This document shows positions 27,727-37,327 of a stretch of DNA of 64,000 nucleotides, piece by piece (position 1 is the first letter of the stretch; every line of letters begins with the position of its first letter). The translations under genes were made by a program, and so were the position numbers. Origin of the DNA: Bacteroides acidifaciens (lineage in GTDB: Bacteria; Bacteroidota; Bacteroidia; Bacteroidales; Bacteroidaceae); NCBI RefSeq assembly GCF_903181435.1, contig NZ_CAEUHO010000001.1:620001-684000 (forward strand). Direction: 5' to 3'. The notes under the pieces were generated by a model. That model worked only from the letters and a program-made list of their open reading frames with translations, did not search any database and had not been told where the DNA came from.

Positions 27727-28998
27727 TTATTCACTGATAACTTTTCTGTATTCTGCTATCGCCATCTTTTCGGACAGATAAGCATTTATCAGGTTGGTAT
27801 GAGCCTGTGTCCATGACAACTGCGCGGAGAGTACATCTACCATATTCGCCTTTCCTTCATTATACGAGAAAGAAACCAAATCGAGATTTTCATTTGCCAG
27901 GTTCATTGTCTCTGTTGCTGTCTTTACTTGATATTCTGTTTCTGTCAGTTTGGTCAGTGCGGCGGAAAGTTCTTCATTGATATTATCCGTTATGTAGCTT
28001 TGTTGCAGTTTCTGTATGCTTATGTATGCTTTCTGCTGACGACTCGTTTTGAAACGGGCTCCCCAACGGAAGATGGGAATATTCAGATTAATGCCGACGA
28101 TGGGGTTGAATGAAACATCATATCCGAGGTTGGGCGTACCTGTTGCCCAACCACCACTAAAGTACATACTCAATTGGGGATTAAATTGGCTGAGCGCGGC
28201 TTTGCGTTGTGCCTCGCTCTTTATGATATTCACTTTCGTGCTTTCATAATCGGCACGGCGTTGCAATACATTCTCAAGAGACAGTATTTGAACAGGGGCA
28301 GAAGAGATGTCAATCGTTGAAAGACTGTCAACGGGAGCATTCGGCTCCGCACCCATTAGAATATTCAGTTTTTGCAGCGCCAATGTGTAATTCTGGCGGG
28401 CCTTGATATATTGTAATTCCGCTTCTTTCAACCGGGTAGAAATCATCAGTAAATCTGTGCGGCTAATCATTCCGTCATTGAAGCGATCCTGGATGATATC
28501 ATACTGCTGTTTTACGATACTCTGATATTTGTTTGCTGCCTGCAACATAGCTTGTGAGGCGGAAGCGTTCCAATAGACAGCGTCACTTTGATAGTGAATC
28601 TGGTCTATGGTGAGTTCTTCATTAAGCTGGCTCAGTTTTTCGTCAGCTTTCGCAATCTTGTGCTGCGCATTGAGGGCACCACCTGTGTAGAGAGGCTGCG
28701 AGACGACAAATACCCCCTGATAGGTATGATTGCGGTATTCGCCTAAAGGTTCGTTCCATGCGTCAAGGTCGCTCATGTTGAGTGTGCCGTCTGCATTGAT
28801 ATCTATTTTAGGTAGGAATCCTGTGTGGGCAATCTTCCGTGCTTCAACGCTTGCCAAGGTTTTTAGTTTCTGTTGTTTCAGGATTTGACTGTACGTTTCC
28901 ACCTTATCTCGGTAGGCTTCCCTGCTGAGGTAAGGTTGTTGTGCTTTGGCTGAGAAACCGAGGAACAGCAGTGATAGAATTATAAGTTGAGTTTTCAT
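27727..28998 (-). CDS. TolC-family outer-membrane efflux protein
   Basis: 423 residues with a signal peptide (ending FLGFSAKAQQ) and two repeats of the long helical TolC/OEP domain rich in Ala, Gln and Leu (for example AQLSWTQAHTNLINAYLSEK at the end). It forms the outer-membrane duct of a tripartite pump. It lies 30 bases downstream of the RND pump gene and is the third gene of the operon adaptor-pump-channel. The exported compound is unknown. Confidence 0.9.
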   Translation of the reverse strand: MKTQLIILSLLFLGFSAKAQQPYLSREAYRDKVETYSQILKQQKLKTLASVEARKIAHTGFLPKIDINADGTLNMSDLDAWNEPLGEYRNHTYQGVFVVSQPLYTGGALNAQHKIAKADEKLSQLNEELTIDQIHYQSDAVYWNASASQAMLQAANKYQSIVKQQYDIIQDRFNDGMISRTDLLMISTRLKEAELQYIKARQNYTLALQKLNILMGAEPNAPVDSLSTIDISSAPVQILSLENVLQRRADYESTKVNIIKSEAQRKAALSQFNPQLSMYFSGGWATGTPNLGYDVSFNPIVGINLNIPIFRWGARFKTSRQQKAYISIQKLQQSYITDNINEELSAALTKLTETEYQVKTATETMNLANENLDLVSFSYNEGKANMVDVLSAQLSWTQAHTNLINAYLSEKMAIAEYRKVISE

Positions 28999-29028
28999 TT
29001 TATTAATTATAAATGTTTAAATCAAGTT

Positions 29029-32000
29029 TCACGGTTTAATCCGCTGAATGGCGCAATAAGCTACCGGGAGTACAAACAATGTCAGTGCCGAAGCTACTAG
29101 CAAACCACCCATGATAGTAGCTGCCATTCCGCCGAACATTGCATCGAACAACAATGGTAGCATACCCAGAATCGTTGTACCGGACGCCATTGCCACAGGG
29201 ACGATACGGCTGGTCGTAGCACTGATAACGGCGTCCAACGGCTTTTTCCCCGTTGCCGCTTCCAAGTCGATTTGCTCGACAAGTACAATCGCATTTTTTA
29301 TATTCATACCTATCAATCCTAGTAAACCGAGGATGGAGAAGAAGTCGAATGATTTGCCAAGGACTAATAATCCAAAAACAATGCCGATGAAAATCAACGG
29401 TAACATTAACAGAATCACTGTTGGCTTACGATACGTACGGAACAGGAACAGCAATGTTACAAACATAAGGAAGAACGTCAGCGGTAAATTCTTGGCAAGA
29501 GCCTCGTTAGATTCCACCTGGCTTTCCTGTTCACCGAAATACTTCATCGTATATCCTTCCGGAACTTTAATCTCTTTCTGTACTTGCGACCATACCTGAT
29601 TAAAAGCTGCAATAGCATTTACCCCGCGACGCGGGTCGCACTGGGCCATCATCACCATCTGCCGGTTATAATCTTTCACATTTGAGAACCGGTACTGAAA
29701 ATCAAAATCAGACACTACTTGTTCGAGGCTGGTAGTCTCATTTCCGCTACCGAATACCGGCAATGTGCGCAAATCATTGATACGGAATGAATCTACCGTA
29801 TTGTCTTTCAGTAAAATCGGAAGTATCTGATCGCCTTGCCGATATTCTCCTAGTGTCATTCCTGTCGTTCCAATTTGGATGCTCTGTGCCATGCCTTGAC
29901 GGGATACTCCCAGCGGTTGTGCCCGTTCCGGGCTATATACCGGTTTCCACACCGGAATTTTGTTACCCCATGAATTGCGTATATTTATCAAATCGGGATT
30001 CTGATGCATAATGTCCAACACTTGGTTGGTGAGTGCCACGAGAGTATCCGTATTTGGTCCGATAAAACCGATTTCAATGGCGGCATCTACTGCGGGCGAC
30101 AGTTTGAACAAGCTTGTGCGGGTTATCGCGTTTGGATAATTCGCTTTCATGTATCCGTCGAAATCCTCTTCGTATTCTTTGGTATATTTACTATCCGTCA
30201 GCTCGACCAATACATTGGCAAAGTTGGGCTTCGGTCCTACTGAGGTGGAAGCAAGGTAATATCTGAGCGGTGTGCTACCAAAGGTGATTGATACTTTTTT
30301 CACTTCCGGCTGTTTTGCCAAATGCTCTTCTACTGATTTCATCTCTTTCACAACATCATTGATGCTATACCCATCCGGATAGAATATGTCCGCACGGAAA
30401 TAGGGCTTATCCAGAGAAGGGAAGAAGTTTTGCGGCATTGCCCCCATGATAACCAGTGAAATGACGAAAAGTACTACCATCGAACCCAATGTCAGGGTTT
30501 TCCTGCGAATCAACACACGGAGAATGGAAGCGAATTTGTGATAGAATGGTTTATCATACGGGTCTTTGGCATCGTCGTTTGCCTTTGCTTTCAGAATAAA
30601 ATTACCGAATACGGTAGTTTGCGTGAGAGCAAGCACCCAGCTCAATCCTAGTGAAATGGCGAGTACAATGAAAAGCGGTTTCACGATTTCCGCCACAGAA
30701 GAAGGGGCGAGGTAGAGTGGCAAGAACGAGCAGATAGCAATGAAAGTAGCTCCGAGTAACCCCCATTGCGGTCCGGTGGCACCGTCTATCAGGGCTTTCC
30801 GCCGGTTTATTCCACGGGCAATGGCTATCTGTGCATTATCCGTTACTACAATGGCGTTGTCTACCAGCATTCCCATGGCGATGATGAACCCCGCCAATGA
30901 AGTACGATTCAGCCCGACGCCAAAGAAAGACATAATGAGCAGTGTACCACCGATGGAGAAGATGAGGGATGAACCGATTAATACTCCGGCACGTAACCCC
31001 ATCACTAGCATGATAATCACGATTACTATTAGGATAGATTCTATCAAGTTAATGATAAATCCGTTGTTGGCCTCATTGGCGATCTCGTTTTCCAGATATA
31101 AACTTTGTAACTCTAGTCCCACAGGCATGAGCGGTAGTAGTTCATTTAATTTGGCTTTCACATTCTCGCCTGTCTGCACTACGTCCCGTTGAGGATCGGT
31201 AGAGACACCAATGCCGATGGCACGTTTTCCGTTCACGTGCATGATATTGGAGGGTGGATCCATATATCCTTTTTCTATAACGGCAATATCGCCTAGTTTC
31301 ACTTGTCCTGCTTTCGTCGTAATAACTTGATTACGAATGTCGTCTACTGTGGTGTACATGCCATTGGCAGTCACCCGTAGTTGTTGTTCGCCTGCACGGA
31401 TCTCACCAGTATTGATAATCTGGTTTTGGGATTGCAGCAGGCTGGCGAGTTGCTTCGGGTCAATTCCCATTCCCACTAGTTTGTTGGTTGAAATAAAGAT
31501 ATTGACTACTTCTGTCTGTACTCCGAACAGGGCAACTTTCATTACTCCGTCCGCGGTGATTACCTGTGTCTTGATTCGCTCCGCCCAGTTACGCATTTCT
31601 TCGTAAGAGTAACCGTCGTCTGCTGTCAGACCATAATAGATGCCGAACACGTCACCGAAATCATCGGATACGGTTGGCGTAGAAGCACCGTTTGGCAACT
31701 GCGGCTGTATATTGAGCACCTTGCGTCGCAACTCATCCCATTTTTGTGGAATAGAACTGGCTGCCAGTGACGGCTGTAACTCGAATGTGACTTTAGAGAG
31801 TCCGTACATTGATTCTGATTTAATCTTGTACACGCCGCTCATACTTTGAATCTCGCGGGAGATGGGTTCGGTAATCAATCGCTCTACCTCAGCCGGTTCG
31901 GCTCCCGGATAACGGGTCATGATAACCGCTGACTTGATGACGAAGGGAGCATCCTCTTTCTTGCCTAACTTACCAAAAGAGGTGATTCCCCCGATTAGTA

Positions 32001-32061
32001 ATACAGCAAGAAAGAAGTAGATGATTTTCGTGTTGTCTAATGAATATTTAGCTAAGTTCAT
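29029..32061 (-). CDS. RND-family efflux pump, inner-membrane subunit
   Basis: 1010 residues, the normal length for AcrB/MexB-type pumps. The layout is a first membrane helix, a porter domain, helices 2-6, a second porter domain and helices 8-12. The fourth helix contains MGMLVDNAIVVTDN with the Asp residues of the proton relay. The start MNLAKYSLDNTKIIYFFLAV is a usual RND opening. Its ATG overlaps the adaptor stop by four bases (32058-32061). It is nearer the hydrophobic-compound type than the metal CzcA type, but this is only an impression. Confidence 0.93.
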   Translation of the reverse strand: MNLAKYSLDNTKIIYFFLAVLLIGGITSFGKLGKKEDAPFVIKSAVIMTRYPGAEPAEVERLITEPISREIQSMSGVYKIKSESMYGLSKVTFELQPSLAASSIPQKWDELRRKVLNIQPQLPNGASTPTVSDDFGDVFGIYYGLTADDGYSYEEMRNWAERIKTQVITADGVMKVALFGVQTEVVNIFISTNKLVGMGIDPKQLASLLQSQNQIINTGEIRAGEQQLRVTANGMYTTVDDIRNQVITTKAGQVKLGDIAVIEKGYMDPPSNIMHVNGKRAIGIGVSTDPQRDVVQTGENVKAKLNELLPLMPVGLELQSLYLENEIANEANNGFIINLIESILIVIVIIMLVMGLRAGVLIGSSLIFSIGGTLLIMSFFGVGLNRTSLAGFIIAMGMLVDNAIVVTDNAQIAIARGINRRKALIDGATGPQWGLLGATFIAICSFLPLYLAPSSVAEIVKPLFIVLAISLGLSWVLALTQTTVFGNFILKAKANDDAKDPYDKPFYHKFASILRVLIRRKTLTLGSMVVLFVISLVIMGAMPQNFFPSLDKPYFRADIFYPDGYSINDVVKEMKSVEEHLAKQPEVKKVSITFGSTPLRYYLASTSVGPKPNFANVLVELTDSKYTKEYEEDFDGYMKANYPNAITRTSLFKLSPAVDAAIEIGFIGPNTDTLVALTNQVLDIMHQNPDLINIRNSWGNKIPVWKPVYSPERAQPLGVSRQGMAQSIQIGTTGMTLGEYRQGDQILPILLKDNTVDSFRINDLRTLPVFGSGNETTSLEQVVSDFDFQYRFSNVKDYNRQMVMMAQCDPRRGVNAIAAFNQVWSQVQKEIKVPEGYTMKYFGEQESQVESNEALAKNLPLTFFLMFVTLLFLFRTYRKPTVILLMLPLIFIGIVFGLLVLGKSFDFFSILGLLGLIGMNIKNAIVLVEQIDLEAATGKKPLDAVISATTSRIVPVAMASGTTILGMLPLLFDAMFGGMAATIMGGLLVASALTLFVLPVAYCAIQRIKP

Positions 32062-33113
32062 TTTTCAATTTCTTTTACTGTTTCTCCTTCTACTAACTGA
32101 TACACACCTGCAATAACTATTTTCTCACCGGGTTTCAGCCCTTCGGAGATAAGAGCCTGCGCTTCTCCAGTGGGCGCGTTGACGGTAACCTTGCGCTTAT
32201 GGACTTTGTCACCTTCTACTACCCAGACGTACATTTTCTTCCCTTCACTTTCACCGAACACGGCGCTGAGCGGCACAATCGTCCAACTGTCTTGCACGAG
32301 TGGACCTACATCTGCCGTGAAACGGATGCTGCATGTAAATCCCGGTTTTACAGCATAGAGATCCCGGTCGAAAGACGGGTCGTCAATCGTGATACTGACC
32401 GGAATTCCGGTTCCATCTGTCGAAATGTCAAGATACTCTTCAAGCTTTGCCTGAAACACGTGCCCTTTGAATGTATCGAATTCGACTAGGAAACGCGGCT
32501 CTTTGGCGCGAAGCAGGTAGAGGTAAGCATCCGGAATAGTAAATTTAATGCGTAAATTGCGTGTGTTGACTAACTGCACGATGCCTTCACCCGAATTGAC
32601 GCGTTGATAATTCTCTACCAGACGTTTCTCTATGGAACCGTCAAAAGGAGCTGTCAGCTTTGTGTCGCGCATGTTATTGACGGATAATTCATACTCAGAT
32701 TTTGCTTTCTGATAGTTGGCAAGGCTGATTTCGTATTCCTGCACGGAGATAGCCTGACGGGAGAGGAGTCGCTTGTTACGTTCTACTTGTGCGGCAGCCG
32801 TTTCGTAGGCGGATTTTGTAGCAGCATATTGCAACGCAATGTCTCTGGGATCAATTGCTGCTATCAGTTGCCCTTTTTTTACTTTTTCCCCCTCAATGAC
32901 GGGCAGTTGGATGATCTGTCCGCTAACGCGGAAGGCTAGTTTTACATACTCTACAGCTTCCACGATTCCCGAAAAATCTTTCCTGATAATTGACCTTGAC
33001 TCTACAATCGTAGTCTTTACGGGACGGGCTGTTGTTACTTTCGTCTCTTTTTTCTGTCCGCAGCCGGCTAGTAAGATTGCAGCTGCCAGGACGAATCCAT
33101 ATTTCTTCTTCAT
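32058..33113 (-). CDS. RND periplasmic adaptor lipoprotein (HlyD/AcrA family)
   Basis: 351 residues from MKKKYGFVLAAAILLAGCGQ. The lipobox LAGC at about residue 18 makes this a lipoprotein. It has a biotinyl-lipoyl-like half-motif (VEAVEYVKLAFRVSGQIIQL), a coiled-coil hairpin (~95-155), then beta-barrel and membrane-proximal domains. It is the first gene of the efflux operon, and its stop overlaps the pump ATG. An in-frame start 9 bases earlier is possible. Upstream (33123-33235) there is no clear -7 box, but a direct repeat GATTCGTTTCT occurs twice. Confidence 0.92.
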   Translation of the reverse strand: MKKKYGFVLAAAILLAGCGQKKETKVTTARPVKTTIVESRSIIRKDFSGIVEAVEYVKLAFRVSGQIIQLPVIEGEKVKKGQLIAAIDPRDIALQYAATKSAYETAAAQVERNKRLLSRQAISVQEYEISLANYQKAKSEYELSVNNMRDTKLTAPFDGSIEKRLVENYQRVNSGEGIVQLVNTRNLRIKFTIPDAYLYLLRAKEPRFLVEFDTFKGHVFQAKLEEYLDISTDGTGIPVSITIDDPSFDRDLYAVKPGFTCSIRFTADVGPLVQDSWTIVPLSAVFGESEGKKMYVWVVEGDKVHKRKVTVNAPTGEAQALISEGLKPGEKIVIAGVYQLVEGETVKEIEK

Positions 33114-33235
33114 ATACCACACTGATGGTTAGAGTTTTTGCGTTGATTCGTTTCTCTTTTCTTAAGAGAATAAACAACTTATGGATATGAATGTTCAGGA
33201 TTCGTTTCTTTTTATACAATGTACATGAGAGGTAT

Positions 33236-33273
33236 AAAAAACAATCCTTGGCAATAAAGTCACTGCCAGGGAT
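33236..33273 (-). terminator. Terminator hairpin upstream of the efflux operon
   Basis: On the minus strand ATCCCTGGCA pairs with TGCCAAGGAT (33264-33273 with 33244-33253, one mismatch), followed by TTGTTTTTT. It would end transcription of the small frameshifted gene at 33306-33705 before the efflux operon begins. Confidence 0.65.
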
Positions 33274-33305
33274 CCAGGGATTACTCTTATTCATTTTTTT
33301 GAATT

Positions 33306-33705
33306 TTAGCTTCGTTGTCTTTGGGGGTTCCCGAAAAAGATAGTCAGTTCGAAAATAGTAAATATGATTTCGGCTGTTGAATAGCCGTTGAGATCATATT
33401 CCAGATTTTTGTTATCGGAGTAATATTTAAGATAAATGGTTGGAGTTCCTTTGTCGAAATCGAGGAGATGTATAATCATAGATGTCTAGGCCGGCAAATT
33501 CATTTAATATGGCTGTATTGAAGAGTGTGCACCATCCGGTTGTCTCTTCATGTCCCGACATTTCGAATCTGCGGTGTTCTTTATTGAAATCTTCTTCTTT
33601 TACATGTTTGAATTGCTTTTTTATTTTTGTGCTGAACGACAGGCGTTGTCTGATGAAATTGAGAACTTCTTCTTTTGTCATTTGCTTTAATTGGGTTATT
33701 TCCAT
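33306..33705 (-). pseudogene. Small conserved-looking gene broken by a frameshift
   Basis: The intact frame from 33705 (MEITQLKQMTKEEVLNFIRQ) runs 92 codons to a stop at 33427. Its last ~14 codons (TSPRFRQRNSNHLS) look like out-of-frame sequence. Shifting frame at about 33461-33480 restores a convincing reading HLLDFDKGTPTIYLKYYSDN that continues through NKNLEYDLNGYSTAEIIF to a stop at 33306. The whole would be ~132 residues, soluble, family unknown to me. One extra base (or two missing) explains it. It could be a true mutation, a sequence error, or less likely a programmed shift. Downstream there is a matching terminator. Confidence 0.7.
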
Positions 33706-33814
33706 TTTATTTGTTTATTAAGTCACCAAAGGTCGTTTCTTTATTTGATAATCAAACAAAAATGGAAGTGTTTCTTTTAAGAAACTTTCTTTTTGTCGTG
33801 ATAAGGCTCTCAAC

Positions 33815-33854
33815 AAAAAAGAGAAAATTCCAATTACGGAATTTCCTCTTTTTT
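33815..33854 (-). terminator. rpmE2 terminator
   Basis: A 17-bp stem with one mismatch (33815-33831 with 33838-33854), T-run on the minus strand, 21 bases after the rpmE2 stop. Confidence 0.8.
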
Positions 33855-33875
33855 CATCTTTAACGAAAGATTGAA

Positions 33876-34130
33876 TTATTTCTTCTTACGGTCACCGTAA
33901 CGGCTCATGAACTTGTCAACACGACCTGCAGTATCCACCAATGTAGATTTACCTGTATAGAACGGGTGAGAAGTGTTAGAGATTTCAATCTTCAGCAACG
34001 GATAAGTTTCACCTTCAAATTCGATGGTTTCTTTAGTTGCTACTGTTGATCTAGACAAAAACATATCACCATTTGACATATCTTTGAATACTACCGGACG
34101 GTATGATTCTGGATGAAGGCCTTTTTTCAT
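33876..34130 (-). CDS. rpmE2: Ribosomal protein L31, type B
   Basis: 84 residues starting [20 protein letters not shown], with [20 protein letters not shown] near the end, both diagnostic of L31. The zinc-binding cysteines of type A are absent, so this is the zinc-free type B form. It is a single-gene transcript with a TATCTTTG promoter box ~75 bases upstream and a strong terminator. Confidence 0.97.
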   Translation of the reverse strand: MKKGLHPESYRPVVFKDMSNGDMFLSRSTVATKETIEFEGETYPLLKIEISNTSHPFYTGKSTLVDTAGRVDKFMSRYGDRKKK

Positions 34131-34205
34131 TTCAGTATCTGTTTTTTTAATTTATATTCTGTTACTATTTTGGTAAGAAATAGTGTAATGGTCATTTTCA
34201 GTGCG

Positions 34206-34213
34206 CAAAGATA
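34206..34213 (-). promoter_or_regulatory. Bacteroides -7 box for rpmE2
   Basis: TATCTTTG on the minus strand, 75 bases before the rpmE2 start, so the mRNA has a leader of about 70 bases. Confidence 0.5.
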
Positions 34214-34453
34214 ATGCATTTCTGTGAAATAGAAAAAGGTTTTGCAGAAAAAAAGATGATAAAGTAATTTGGTGTCTTATTGGCCGGCTCTGATTACTTG
34301 CAATTTGGTAATTTTATCTTTTGGCTGTTTGTTTGCAAGGTGGACATTACAATCTAATGTAGAACTGACTTCCTAACGAGATTTAGATGTCCGTTTTAAG
34401 CCTTTTTCTACTATATTTTTCTTTCCGATGTTCGTTATTCGGTGGATAATGCT
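34214..34453. other. Gene-free spacer between rpmE2 and fba promoters
   Basis: I see no reading frame of merit. A weak inverted pair GGACAT (34342-34347) and ATGTCC (34387-34392) is the only structure noticed. Nothing else can be supported here. Confidence 0.4.
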
Positions 34454-34461
34454 TACTTTTG
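34454..34461 (+). promoter_or_regulatory. Bacteroides -7 box for fba
   Basis: TACTTTTG fits TAnnTTTG and lies 39 bases before the ATG at 34501. Confidence 0.5.
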
Positions 34462-34500
34462 CGTAGAATTTTTATTCACTAACAATAAACTTTAAACAAA

Positions 34501-35505
34501 ATGGTAAATTACAAAGATTTAGGATTGGTAAACACGAAAGAAATGTTTGCTAAGGCTATCAAAGGTGGATATGCTATCCCAGCATTCAACTTCAACAATA
34601 TGGAACAGATGCAAGCTATCATCAAGGCTGCTGTTGAAACTAAATCTCCTGTGATTCTTCAGGTTTCTAAAGGTGCTCGTCAGTATGCTAACGCTACTTT
34701 GTTGCGTTATATGGCTCAGGGTGCTGTAGAATATGCTAAAGAATTAGGCTGCGCACATCCCGAAATCGTTCTTCATCTTGACCACGGAGATACTTTCGAA
34801 ACTTGTAAATCATGTATCGATTCAGGTTTCTCTTCAGTGATGATCGACGGTTCTCATCTTCCTTACGAAGAAAACGTTGCATTGACTAAGAAGGTAGTTG
34901 AATACGCTCATCAGTTCGACGTAACAGTTGAAGGTGAACTTGGCGTATTGGCAGGAGTAGAAGATGAAGTTTCTGCTGACCACCACACATATACTGACCC
35001 TGAAGAAGTTATTGATTTCGCTACTCGCACAGGTTGTGATTCTTTGGCTATCTCAATCGGTACTTCTCACGGTGCTTACAAATTTACTCCGGAACAATGT
35101 CACATCGATCCGGCTACAGGTATGATGGTTCCTCCTCCATTGGCATTCGATGTATTGGACGCTGTAATGGAAAAACTTCCGGGATTCCCTATCGTTCTTC
35201 ACGGTTCATCTTCAGTTCCTCAGGAAGAAGTTGCAACTATCAACAAGTTCGGTGGTAATCTGAAAGCTGCTATCGGTATTCCTGAAGAATGGTTACGTAA
35301 GGCAGCTACTTCTGCAGTTTGCAAAATCAACATCGACTCAGACTCTCGTCTGGCTATGACTGCTGCTGTACGTCAGGTGTTCGCAGAAAAACCGGCAGAA
35401 TTCGACCCACGTAAGTATCTTGGTCCGGCTCGTGACAATATGGAAAAATTGTACAAGCACAAAATCATCAACGTACTTGGTTCTGACAACAAATTGGCTC
35501 AGTAA
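34501..35505 (+). CDS. fba: Fructose-bisphosphate aldolase, class II
   Basis: Cleaves fructose 1,6-bisphosphate into two triose phosphates in glycolysis and runs in reverse in gluconeogenesis. 334 residues. The zinc-site histidines lie in HLDHGD and further along in SHGAYKF and HGSSSVP; DGSHLPYEENV follows the first. The gene uses frequent, strongly biased codons (GCT, GTT, GGT), as expected of a highly expressed gene. It has its own promoter box and terminator. Confidence 0.97.
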   Translation: MVNYKDLGLVNTKEMFAKAIKGGYAIPAFNFNNMEQMQAIIKAAVETKSPVILQVSKGARQYANATLLRYMAQGAVEYAKELGCAHPEIVLHLDHGDTFETCKSCIDSGFSSVMIDGSHLPYEENVALTKKVVEYAHQFDVTVEGELGVLAGVEDEVSADHHTYTDPEEVIDFATRTGCDSLAISIGTSHGAYKFTPEQCHIDPATGMMVPPPLAFDVLDAVMEKLPGFPIVLHGSSSVPQEEVATINKFGGNLKAAIGIPEEWLRKAATSAVCKINIDSDSRLAMTAAVRQVFAEKPAEFDPRKYLGPARDNMEKLYKHKIINVLGSDNKLAQ

Positions 35506-35534
35506 TCATCTGATTATTTCAATATAATAGGAGA

Positions 35535-35566
35535 GGCTGCTTCCGGTTGACGGTGGCAGCCTTTTT
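35535..35566 (+). terminator. fba terminator
   Basis: GGCTGC (35535-35540) pairs with GCAGCC (35556-35561), followed directly by TTTTT. Confidence 0.8.
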
Positions 35567-35609
35567 AGTTGGTATTAAAGAGTTCTTTAATGTGCTTGAT
35601 AAATGGGAA

Positions 35610-35751
35610 TTTAGGGGCGTAGCGCCCCAACAAGGCTTCCATTCGGCATGTTGTCGTTTCAGGCACACCCTGAAAGGGCGGAATTGTATATGATTATGCT
35701 CTTTCAGGGAATACCGAATGGAAACCTTGCTCCGGCGCTACGCCGGTAAAT
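35610..35751. repeat. Nested inverted-repeat element, REP/MITE-like
   Basis: The left half 35610-35649 pairs with the right half 35711-35751 in blocks: GCGTAGCGCC (35617-35626) with GGCGCTACGC (35734-35743), CAAGG with CCTTG, and TTCCATTCGG (35637-35646) with CCGAATGGAA (35714-35723). The centre has its own hairpins TTTCAGG/CCTGAAA and a further CTTTCAGGG. No protein is encoded. It ends right at the stop of the TPR gene. I believe related CTTTCAGGG/GCGCTACGCC elements recur in Bacteroides genomes, but that needs a search. Confidence 0.7.
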
Positions 35752-35753
35752 TA

Positions 35754-37066
35754 TCATTTTCCGTTTTGAAAGAAATCCTCTATTTTCTGTTTGCTTTTCA
35801 GGTCTTTCAGCCAGTTCTCGGCAGCGTTATAATAATTTGTTTTTCCTAAAACAAGTTCGCTTTTTTCGTTCAGTTTCGCTTGTTGGTCTTTTTCATCTTT
35901 AGGACGTGTTTTAAGGAACGCTTCCAAATATCGTTCTGCACTTTTCTTGTCTTGCAGCGCAGAAATGGAGAGGTGAGCCATGTCATATAGTAATTTGTGA
36001 TTTTGTTTGTCGTACTTCTGATATCGTTCCTTCATAGACGCTAATTGTTCTTTATACATTTGCGCCATTTTATAACAGTCGGTCATACCTATATAAAGGC
36101 GTACCATGCTGCTGTCTTTCGGTATTGACAGATTGATAGCTTGCTCCAAATACTCCACTCCCTGCTTTTTCCACGATGTTTTGGCACAGGATCGTCCGAG
36201 GTAATAGAGGAGGTTTACATTTTCCGGGTCGTATTTTCGGGCAACTTCCAAAAAGTCATGTGCCTCGTAATATTTTTCTATCGCATAATAACTAATACCA
36301 AGATAGTAGCAGGTATGGAAAGAACTGTCTCCCTGGTTCACCAGGTATTGATAACGACGGATTGCGGTAGAATAATCCTGTTTCAAACAGTATGCCAAAG
36401 CATTCTGACGATTGACGGCAATGTTGGTTGTATCGATCTTCCGGTATTTTTCCGTTGCTTCTATTGCTTCGTCATAGTAGGAAGCGGCTATGTTGATTGC
36501 TCCTAATTTGGCAGCGGCAAGATAGTCGGCGGGATATTTCTCTTGGATATTGTAGTAGCATCCCGCAGCAGGCAGAAGTTCGTTCATTCCTTCGAAACTC
36601 TGTGCTTGTAGATGCAAGGCGATAGCGGAACTGTCTTTTTCCGTCATTATGCTACTTTCTCCTAATGCATCGCGGAATCTTTGTTGGAGAGAAGCAGTCC
36701 GATGTACTGTATGCGTACATATTTATTCTCCGGAGTCAAGTCGAGTACTCGCTCATAGTATGCCGATGCTTGCTTGTATTTAGCAAGAGTACGGCAACAT
36801 TCGGCAGCTTCAATCATTGCACGAGTGTTGGTACTGTCATTAGCTATGATTTCCTGATAGGTGGAAAGGGCTTCCATGTTAAGTCCCAAGCTGCGTAAAG
36901 CTTTGCCTTTTTGCAGTAGCAAGGGAGTGGTGGCTTTCTTTTGCGCAATTAGCGAGAGTGCTGTTTCGTAGTCGTAATTTGCCATTGCCTCTTGGATAGG
37001 GTCAAGGTGTTGTGCCATTAACAGAGTGGCGGGGCAGAGCAGGAACAATAAAAGCATCCGTTTCAT
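35754..37066 (-). pseudogene. TPR-repeat secreted protein, broken by a one-base frameshift
   Basis: Two adjacent frames form one protein. The first begins at 37066 with a signal peptide (MKRMLLLFLLCPATLLMAQ) and TPR-like repeats, and stops at 36662 after LLLSNKDSAMH. In the shifted frame the DNA reads FRDALGESSIMTEKDSSAIA without a break into the second frame, which continues the repeats to 35754. Restoring one T at about 36676 (GATTCC to GATTTCC) gives a ~437-residue periplasmic TPR protein. Either the gene is inactive or the base was lost in sequencing. No enzyme domain is present; TPRs bind proteins. Confidence 0.85.
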
Positions 37067-37217
37067 AAATCGTAATTTTAGTGTATCATTTATGAAGCGC
37101 AAGTTACTAGAAATATTGTGTTTACGAAGTATTCGTAATTTGTTTCAGATAGATTAACGTACTGATAACACTGGATAACATAACAGAAGAATACTGCACA
37201 ACGTAAAGAGTTACAAT

Positions 37218-37252
37218 AAAAAATGCCTCTTTCTGCAGAAAGAAGCATTTTT
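37218..37252. terminator. Terminator of the methylmalonyl-CoA decarboxylase operon
   Basis: A 17-bp near-perfect palindrome (37219-37235 with 37236-37252, one mismatch), A-rich and T-rich at its ends, 76 bases after the mmdB stop on the minus strand. Confidence 0.75.
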
Positions 37253-37327
37253 CGGAGTAGAAAAATCTACTTTTATAATTTTAAAGCCTACCGAATAGAA
37301 ACTCGGTGGGGGGATTGCCCCTTGCTT

